Source: JAZDCJ01 sp036311985
GTDB taxonomy: Bacteria > Actinomycetota > Actinomycetes > Actinomycetales > Micrococcaceae
Assembly (NCBI RefSeq): GCF_036311985.1
Contig: NZ_JAZDCJ010000026.1
Length of the DNA stretch: 19,138 nt
Reading direction: 5' to 3' (one strand)
The first letter of the stretch is position 1, and each line of letters begins with the position of its first letter. Under the pieces are notes generated by a model. That model saw only the letters and a program-made list of their open reading frames with translations. It made no database searches and was not told where the DNA came from. A program made the position numbers and the translations under genes. Positions 14,365-19,138 of the stretch are shown here, in pieces.

Positions 14365-15234
14365 TCAGCTCCAGTCGAAGAAGCCCCGGCCGCTCTTGCG
14401 GCCGAGCTCGCCGCGGGCGACCTTGTCCTTGAGGATCTGCGGCGGCGCGAAGCGCTCCCCCAGCGTCGAGTGAAGGTACTCGGCGATGCCCAGGCGCACG
14501 TCCAGCCCCACGATGTCCGTGGTCCGCAGCGGCCCGGTGGGGTGCTTGTAGCCGAGGACCATCGCGTTGTCGATGTCCTCCGCGGACGCCACGCCCTCCT
14601 CGACCATCCGCATCGCCTCCAGGGCGATCGCGACGCCGAGCCGCGAAGACGCGAAGCCGGGGGCGTCATTGACCACCACGGCCGTCTTGCCCAACGCCCG
14701 CACCCAGCCCCTGGCCGCGTCCACGAGCTCCGGGCGGGTCCGCTTCCCGATGACGACCTCGATCAGCGTCGAGGCCGGGACCGGGTTGAAGAAATGCAGG
14801 CCCAGGAAGCCCCCGGGCCTCTCGAGCTCCTGGGCGAGCCCGGACACCGAAAGCGAGGACGTGTTCGAGGCCAGGACCGCGTCCGCATCCAGGTGCTCCT
14901 CGACCGCACGCAGCGAGGACACCTTCAGCTCCCACAGCTCCGGCACGGCCTCCACGACCAGGCCCCGGCCCGCGAAGTCCGCGTAGTCGACGGAGACCGT
15001 CAGCCGCGAGGCCATCTCGTCCAGGTTCCCGTCGACCGCGCCGCGCTCGATCGACGTCGCCGCCGAGGACTCCACGCGCTCGCGGGCCGCCTGCGCCGAG
15101 GCCTCGTCCCGCTCCACGACGACGACGTCGGCCCCGTTGACGAGGAACGCGTGCGCGATCCCGGCCCCCATGCGTCCGCCGCCGAGCACCCCGACCCTCG
15201 CCGGAAGCGCGTCCGGACGTTCGATGTTGCCCAT
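14365..15234 (-). CDS. paaH: 3-hydroxyacyl-CoA (3-hydroxyadipyl-CoA/3-hydroxybutyryl-CoA) dehydrogenase, PaaH-type
   Basis: This 289-residue enzyme oxidises a 3-hydroxyacyl-CoA to the 3-oxoacyl-CoA with NAD+. The N-terminal Rossmann loop is VGVLGGGRMGAGIAHA (14-29). The catalytic His/Glu region has VVEAVPE (93-99) and GLHFFNPVP (145-153; H147). NDAPGF (189-194) and the C-terminal GPLRTTDIVGLDV and GRKSGRGFFDW complete the signature of the 280-290 aa single-domain family. In this operon, after a 3-oxoadipyl-CoA-type thiolase, the likely substrate is 3-hydroxyadipyl-CoA. It starts two bases after the hydratase stop with AAGGAG eight bases upstream. A 3-hydroxybutyryl-CoA role is the alternative. 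Confidence 0.88.
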   Translation of the reverse strand: MGNIERPDALPARVGVLGGGRMGAGIAHAFLVNGADVVVVERDEASAQAARERVESSAATSIERGAVDGNLDEMASRLTVSVDYADFAGRGLVVEAVPELWELKVSSLRAVEEHLDADAVLASNTSSLSVSGLAQELERPGGFLGLHFFNPVPASTLIEVVIGKRTRPELVDAARGWVRALGKTAVVVNDAPGFASSRLGVAIALEAMRMVEEGVASAEDIDNAMVLGYKHPTGPLRTTDIVGLDVRLGIAEYLHSTLGERFAPPQILKDKVARGELGRKSGRGFFDWS

Positions 15235-15236
15235 GC

Positions 15237-16073
15237 CTAGTTCTCCTTCTTCGTCTGGCCGCTGCTCTTCTTGTCCAGGAACGCCTGCATGCGCTCGAAC
15301 TTCGCCTCCGACTCGAACAGCATCCCCTGCGCGAGCGTGTCGATCACCGGGTGCGCCTCCCGCGGCGCGTGGAACACCGTCTTGGTGATCCGCACCGCGA
15401 GCGGGTCCTGGCGTCCGATCCGGTCCGCGAGCGCGTGCGCGGCCCCCAGCAGCTCGGGCCCCTCCACGAGCTCGGTCACGAGCCCCGCGGCCAGGCACTC
15501 CGCCCCGTCGAGGATCCTCCCGGCCAACAGGATCTCCTTCGCCAGCGGCTCGCCCACGAGCTCCTTGAGCCGCCACACCGCCCCGGCCGCGGCCATGATG
15601 CCCAGGCCCGTCTCCGGCTGGCCCATCCGCAGCGCGGGCGTACCGATCCGGAAGTCGGCCGCGAGCGCGAGCTCCGCGCCTCCGCCTAGGGCATAGCCGT
15701 CCAGCGCCGCGATCACGGGCATCGGCAGCCGCGCGATCCGGTTGAACACGGTCGAGTTGATCCCGGCCAGCGCGTCGTCGCGGCGCCGCTCACGCAACTG
15801 CGCGATGTCGGCGCCCGAGGCGAAGATCCCCTTCGCCCCGGTCTCCGGATCCGACGCCGTCCCGGCCAGGATCAGCACCTTCGGCACCGACTCGAGGTAC
15901 GCGCACACCGCGTGCAGCTCATCGACCATCGCCCGGTCGATCGCGTTGCGGACCTCGGGCCGGTGCAGCCTCACGAGCAGGCGGTCCCCCACCTCCTCGA
16001 CCCGCAGCGTCCCGAAGCCCGAGGCGTCCAGCCCGGCCCCGGCGTCGTACGCCGCGTCCTCCGGCGCCCCCAC
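15237..16073 (-). CDS. paaF: Enoyl-CoA hydratase, PaaF-type (2,3-dehydroadipyl-CoA hydratase)
   Basis: This 278-residue crotonase-family protein hydrates a 2,3-enoyl-CoA. The oxyanion-hole segments are IFASGADI (83-90) and DGYALGGGAEL (125-135). The two catalytic glutamates correspond to E134 (GGGAELALAAD) and E154 (GQPETGLG). The segment after E154 is MAAAGAVWRL, where most crotonases have PGxGGTQRL. The N-terminus carries about 20 extra residues and the C-terminus ends in a Lys-rich tail. The GTG start lies directly after the thiolase TAG with GGAG nine bases upstream. The pathway context supports the second hydration step of phenylacetate breakdown; the isomerase PaaG is a less likely identity because both Glu residues are present. 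Confidence 0.87.
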   Translation of the reverse strand: MGAPEDAAYDAGAGLDASGFGTLRVEEVGDRLLVRLHRPEVRNAIDRAMVDELHAVCAYLESVPKVLILAGTASDPETGAKGIFASGADIAQLRERRRDDALAGINSTVFNRIARLPMPVIAALDGYALGGGAELALAADFRIGTPALRMGQPETGLGIMAAAGAVWRLKELVGEPLAKEILLAGRILDGAECLAAGLVTELVEGPELLGAAHALADRIGRQDPLAVRITKTVFHAPREAHPVIDTLAQGMLFESEAKFERMQAFLDKKSSGQTKKEN

Positions 16074-17294
16074 CTAGACCGACTCCACGAGCAGGGCCGA
16101 GCCCTGTCCCACGCCGACGCACATCGTCGCCAGTCCGAGGGAGCCGGCGGACGCCTCGCGCTCCAGGCGGCCGAGCAGCGTGATGACGATCCGCGAGCCG
16201 GAGGACCCGAGGGGGTGCCCGAGGGAGATCGCCCCGCCGTCGTTGTTCACGGTCCCCGCGTCCAGGCCGAGCTCGCGCATCGAGGCGAGGGACTGGGAGG
16301 CGAAGGCCTCGTTGAGCTCGACGGCGGCGAGCTCGCCGACCGTGCGGCCGGCGCGTTCGAGCGCCTTCCGCGACGCGGGCACGGGGCCGATGCCCATGAT
16401 CTCCTGCGCGACGCCGGCGGAGGCCCCGTCGATGATCCGCGCCCGGGCGCGCAGCCCGTACTTGGCCACCGCGGCCTCGGAGGCCACGATGATGGCCGAG
16501 GCGCCGTCGTTCAGGGTCGAGGCGTTGCCCGCGGTGACCACGGAGCCGCCCTTCACGACGGGACGGAGCCCGGCCAGGACCTCGGCCGTGGTCCCGGGGC
16601 GCGGCCCCTCGTCGGTGTCGACGACGGTCTCGGCGCCCTTGCGGCCCTTGACCGTCACGGGCACGATCTCCTCGCGGAAGCGCCCCGCCTCGATCGCGGC
16701 CAGCGCCCTTTCATGGGAGCGGACCGCGAACGCGTCGCAGTCCTCGCGCGAGGTCCCGAACACGCGGGCGACCTCCTCGGCCGTCTCCGGCATCGAGAAC
16801 ACGGCCTTGCCGTCGCGGGAGAGCTCGCCGGAGAGGAACGCGGGGTTGGGGAAGCGCCAGCCGATCGAGGTGTCGTAGGAGGCCCCGGGCTTGGCGAACG
16901 CCGTGGCCGGCTTCTCCATGACCCACGGGGCGCGGGACATCGACTCGACGCCGCCGGCGACCACGATGTCCGCCGCGCCGGCCTTGACCATGTGGGAGGC
17001 CATCGTGATGGCGGACATCCCCGAGGCGCAGAGGCGGTTGACGGTGATGCCGGGGACGGTGTCGGGGAATCCGGCGAGCAGCCACGCCATGCGGGCCACG
17101 TTGCGGTTCTCCTCGCCGGCGCCGTTGGCGTTGCCGAGGATGACCTCGTCGACGAGGGCCGGGTCGATGCCGGCGCGTTCGACGGCGGCGCGCACGGTGA
17201 GGGCGGCGAGGTCGTCCGGGCGCACGCTGCTCAGCGAGCCCCCGTACCGTCCCACCGGGGTGCGGACCCCTCCGACCAGGAAGGCTTCGGCCAT
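16074..17294 (-). CDS. paaJ: 3-oxoadipyl-CoA/3-oxo-5,6-dehydrosuberyl-CoA thiolase, PaaJ-type
   Basis: This 406-residue thiolase cleaves 3-oxoacyl-CoA with CoA. The acyl-carrying cysteine is C89 in VNRLCASGMSAI, the base is H360 in GGAISLGHPLGSSG and the second cysteine is C392 in CVGVGQGSAL. GNANGAGEENRNVARMA (54-70) is the segment that marks 3-oxoadipyl-CoA thiolases (PaaJ/PcaF) rather than plain acetoacetyl-CoA thiolases. The ATG at 17294 has AAAGGAG seven bases upstream, so an extension to 17360 is not used. It is the first gene of a tight operon with the hydratase and dehydrogenase, and its promoter has the operator-like site 17364-17381. PcaF of the beta-ketoadipate route is the alternative, but no pca genes are near. 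Confidence 0.9.
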   Translation of the reverse strand: MAEAFLVGGVRTPVGRYGGSLSSVRPDDLAALTVRAAVERAGIDPALVDEVILGNANGAGEENRNVARMAWLLAGFPDTVPGITVNRLCASGMSAITMASHMVKAGAADIVVAGGVESMSRAPWVMEKPATAFAKPGASYDTSIGWRFPNPAFLSGELSRDGKAVFSMPETAEEVARVFGTSREDCDAFAVRSHERALAAIEAGRFREEIVPVTVKGRKGAETVVDTDEGPRPGTTAEVLAGLRPVVKGGSVVTAGNASTLNDGASAIIVASEAAVAKYGLRARARIIDGASAGVAQEIMGIGPVPASRKALERAGRTVGELAAVELNEAFASQSLASMRELGLDAGTVNNDGGAISLGHPLGSSGSRIVITLLGRLEREASAGSLGLATMCVGVGQGSALLVESV

Positions 17295-17363
17295 GTCACA
17301 ACTCCTTTGTCCGGACGCCGCGCACGACCCGTCCAGCGGGGTGTGAAGGCACGGCGGCACGAT

Positions 17364-17381
17364 TTACCGACCAATCGTTCA
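17364..17381. promoter_or_regulatory. Putative PaaR-type (TetR) operator at paaJ
   Basis: TTACCGACCAATCGTTCA matches 16 of 18 bases of the reverse complement of the paaZ site (2230-2247). It lies 70 bp before the paaJ start codon, just after an AT-rich candidate -10 on the minus strand, where a bound repressor would block initiation. Sharing between the only two paa promoters in the window is the main evidence. Confidence 0.6.
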
Positions 17382-17463
17382 CAAATAGATTCCCACCCCG
17401 CCGCCACCCCGGTCAACCCGCGGATCCGCTCCCCTCGAAAGCCCCACAGAAAAGGCGATGGTT

Positions 17464-17493
17464 TTGACGAAACAGTAAAGCCCTCGCTAACCT
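17464..17493 (+). promoter_or_regulatory. Candidate sigma-A type promoter for the MFS gene
   Basis: TTGACG (17464-17469) and TAACCT (17488-17493) are separated by 18 bp in one of the less GC-rich parts of the window. The predicted start at about 17500 gives a leader of about 110 bases. Confidence 0.45.
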
Positions 17494-17505
17494 TGACGGC
17501 TGACC

Positions 17506-17529
17506 GATTCCGGGGCGACGCCCCGGATC
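17506..17529 (+). promoter_or_regulatory. Strong hairpin in the MFS gene leader
   Basis: CCGGGGC (17510-17516) and GCCCCGG (17520-17526) pair around GAC. GAT (17506-17508) and ATC (17527-17529) extend the stem with T17509 bulged. It would sit at the very 5' end of the transcript. It may stabilise the RNA, regulate, or be a DNA operator; no known riboswitch is recognised. Confidence 0.5.
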
Positions 17530-17612
17530 GTGGACCGTCACTGCTGCGGGGCCCCACCGGGCCCGGCCAGGCATCCGGTCGACGCACGCTGAACGACCTT
17601 GGGAAGGCAGCC

Positions 17613-19046
17613 ATGCCACCGGAAAACAGCAAGCACACCACTCCCGCCGCCCCCGAAGCGCAGGCGGCGGCCGCCATCGACTACAGCGAGGACATCGGGC
17701 CGGACACCGGCACCGTCGAGGGCCGCCGCGAGATCCGCAAGGCCACCGCCGCCTCCGCCATGGGCAACGCCACCGAGTGGTTCGACTACGGCGTCTACGC
17801 CGTCGCGGTCACGTACATCACCGCGCACTTCTTCCCCGCCGAGGGCGGCACCGCGATGGCGCTCGCGACGTTCGCCATCTCCTTCCTGGTCCGCCCCCTC
17901 GGTGGCCTGGTCTGGGGCCCGCTCGGCGACAAGCTCGGCCGCAAGACCATCCTCGCCGCCACCATCCTGCTGATGTCCGGCGCGACGTTCCTGATCGGCG
18001 TGCTGCCGACCTTCGAGGCGATCGGCATCTGGGCGCCGATCCTGCTGGTGCTGCTGCGCATGCTGCAGGGCTTCTCCACAGGCGGCGAATACGGCGGGGC
18101 GGCGACGTTCATGGCCGAGTACTCCCCCGACCGCAAGCGCGGCTTCTTCGGTTCGTTCCTCGAGTTCGGCACGCTCGGCGGCTTCGCCCTGGGCACGGCC
18201 GTGATGCTCGTGCTGCAGGTGGCGCTGAGCGACGAGGCCATGATGGAGTACGGCTGGCGCATCCCGTTCCTGCTGGCCCTGCCGATGGGCCTGATCGGCC
18301 TGTACCTGCGCTCCAAGCTCGAGGACACCCCCGTGTTCCAGGAGCTCGAAGAGCGCGGCGAGGTGGAGCAGGGCGGCAGCCTCAAGGCCCTCGTGGCCGA
18401 GTACTGGCGTCCCATGCTCGTGATGGCGGGCCTCGTGATCGCCCTGAACGTCGTGAACTACACCCTCATCAGCTACATGCCGACGTACCTCGAGCAGCAG
18501 CTCGGGCTCGAGGCGCAGTCCACGCTCGCGGTCATCCTCGTCGGCGAGGTCGCCATGATGGCGGTCATCCCGTTCGCCGGCGGGCTCTCGGACAAGATCG
18601 GGCGCAAGCCCATGTGGTACATCTCCCTGATCGGCCTGCTCGTGATGTCGCTGCCGATGTTCTGGCTCATGGGGCAGAGCTTCCTACTCGCCATGCTCGG
18701 CTTCGCCGTCCTGGGCCTGCTCTACATCCCGCAGCTCGCCACGATCACGGCGACGTTCCCGGCGATGTTCCCCTCCCACGTGCGCTTCGCCGGCTTCGCG
18801 ATCACCTACAACCTCGCCACCGCGGTGTTCGGCGGCACTGCGGCGTACGTCAACGAGGCCGCCATCGGCGCAACGGGCAACCTCCTGTTCCCCGCGATGT
18901 ACATGATGGGCGCCTGCGTGATCGGCCTCGTGGCCGTGAAGTTCATGCCGGAGACGGCCGGCGCCTCGCTCCGCGGCACCGAGATCCCGGACGCCGCCGA
19001 GACGGGCATCCTGGCGGACGACGCCGGGGCCGCACCCGTGCGCTAG
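17613..19046 (+). CDS. MFS transporter of the metabolite:H+ symporter (MHS) family, ProP-like
   Basis: This 477-residue inner-membrane protein has about 12 hydrophobic segments after a 40-residue polar N-terminus. MHS-family marks are GNATEWFDYGVYA (51-63) in TM1, GDKLGRK (105-111) in the loop between TM2 and TM3, LQGFSTGGEYGGA (151-163), SPDRKRGFFGS (171-181) and GWRIPFLLALP (214-224), with a second GLSDKIGRK (324-332) in the C-terminal half. The family imports organic acids, proline or betaine with protons; the substrate cannot be read. The ATG at 17613 has GGAAGG five bases upstream. The gene is divergent from the paaJ operon, so an aromatic or dicarboxylic acid is possible. The E. coli ProP C-terminal coiled coil is absent, which speaks against an osmosensor. 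Confidence 0.92.
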   Translation: MPPENSKHTTPAAPEAQAAAAIDYSEDIGPDTGTVEGRREIRKATAASAMGNATEWFDYGVYAVAVTYITAHFFPAEGGTAMALATFAISFLVRPLGGLVWGPLGDKLGRKTILAATILLMSGATFLIGVLPTFEAIGIWAPILLVLLRMLQGFSTGGEYGGAATFMAEYSPDRKRGFFGSFLEFGTLGGFALGTAVMLVLQVALSDEAMMEYGWRIPFLLALPMGLIGLYLRSKLEDTPVFQELEERGEVEQGGSLKALVAEYWRPMLVMAGLVIALNVVNYTLISYMPTYLEQQLGLEAQSTLAVILVGEVAMMAVIPFAGGLSDKIGRKPMWYISLIGLLVMSLPMFWLMGQSFLLAMLGFAVLGLLYIPQLATITATFPAMFPSHVRFAGFAITYNLATAVFGGTAAYVNEAAIGATGNLLFPAMYMMGACVIGLVAVKFMPETAGASLRGTEIPDAAETGILADDAGAAPVR

Positions 19047-19056
19047 CGCGGCGGCC

Positions 19057-19073
19057 CGGGGGCCCGTCCCCCG
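19057..19073 (+). terminator. Possible GC-rich hairpin after the MFS gene
   Basis: CGGGGG (19057-19062) and CCCCCG (19068-19073) pair around CCCGT, beginning ten bases after the stop codon. No U-tract follows, so it is at best a weak terminator without one. Confidence 0.35.
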
Positions 19074-19088
19074 AAGCAGGACGACGGC

Positions 19089-19110
19089 GGGGGGGGGGGG
19101 GGGGGGGGGG
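19089..19110. repeat. Run of 22 G
   Basis: An uninterrupted G22 tract lies 43 bases after the MFS stop and 28 bases before the window end. It may be a true slippage-prone repeat or an assembly or sequencing artefact. Confidence 0.85.
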
Positions 19111-19138
19111 TTGGGCATGACGGCTCCATGTCCCTTCT

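Larger units (their letters stand above)
17295..17612. other. 318-bp divergent intergenic region between paaJ and the MFS gene
   Basis: This region holds the paaJ operator-like site (17364-17381), an AT-rich TCTATTTG just upstream of it on the minus strand (17395-17388), a plus-strand promoter (17464-17493) and a strong leader hairpin (17506-17529). The last 80 bases before the MFS gene are GC-rich with no clear motif beyond the ribosome site. No convincing small ORF is present. Confidence 0.5.

Noticed and set aside
15912..17612. In-frame plus-strand extension upstream of the MFS gene
   Set aside because: It is antisense to the thiolase and hydratase genes and contains no family sequence. 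The ATG at 17613 has a ribosome site and fits the MHS N-terminus.
19117..19138. Possible start of a following gene at ATG 19117
   Set aside because: Only seven codons are visible, the upstream sequence is the G22 run and a second frame is just as open.

Overview
The window is 19.1 kb of very GC-rich DNA, with strong G/C preference at third codon positions, GGAGG-type ribosome sites and frequent ATGA start/stop overlaps. The gene set (paa catabolic genes, an NIS hydroxamate siderophore operon with a DtxR/IdeR-type iron box, a bacterial RIO kinase, a two-domain ABC-F ATPase) points to a high-GC actinobacterium, most likely Micrococcales/Micrococcaceae (Micrococcus, Kocuria, Citricoccus or Arthrobacter-like). 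The genus is inferred from gene content, not from a marker gene.

Left part (1-4273): paaZ (minus strand) ends at a G8/C8 hairpin terminator at the window edge. Divergent from it is a RIO-type kinase gene with a well-placed 26-codon upstream ORF. Convergent to the kinase is an OhrR-like MarR regulator, which shares a promoter region holding a perfect palindrome with a small protein of unknown function.

Middle (4304-11861): an ABC-F ATPase gene is divergent from a three-gene siderophore operon, desA - desB - desCD. All junctions inside the operon are ATGA overlaps. The third gene is a fusion of the GNAT acyltransferase (DesC) and the IucA/IucC synthetase (DesD). Together they would convert lysine to cadaverine, N-hydroxylate it, acylate it and oligomerise it into a desferrioxamine-type hydroxamate. 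An iron box lies 47 bp before desA. The 342-bp divergent region also holds a 12-bp-arm inverted repeat.

Right-middle (11873-14283): a minus-strand group runs phosphatase, GNAT acetyltransferase, NAD-dependent epimerase/reductase, and ends tail to tail with desCD. 

Right part (14365-19138): a tight minus-strand operon encodes a 3-oxoadipyl-CoA-type thiolase, an enoyl-CoA hydratase and a 3-hydroxyacyl-CoA dehydrogenase. These are the lower beta-oxidation steps of the phenylacetyl-CoA pathway. Divergent from it is a metabolite:H+ symporter-type MFS transporter with a strong 5'-leader hairpin. The thiolase and paaZ promoters, 15 kb apart, carry nearly identical operator-like sites (16 of 18 bases), so the two paa blocks probably answer to one TetR-type PaaR repressor encoded outside the window. 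The ring-activating and ring-oxygenating genes (paaK, paaABCDE, paaG) are not here. The window ends shortly after a run of 22 G.
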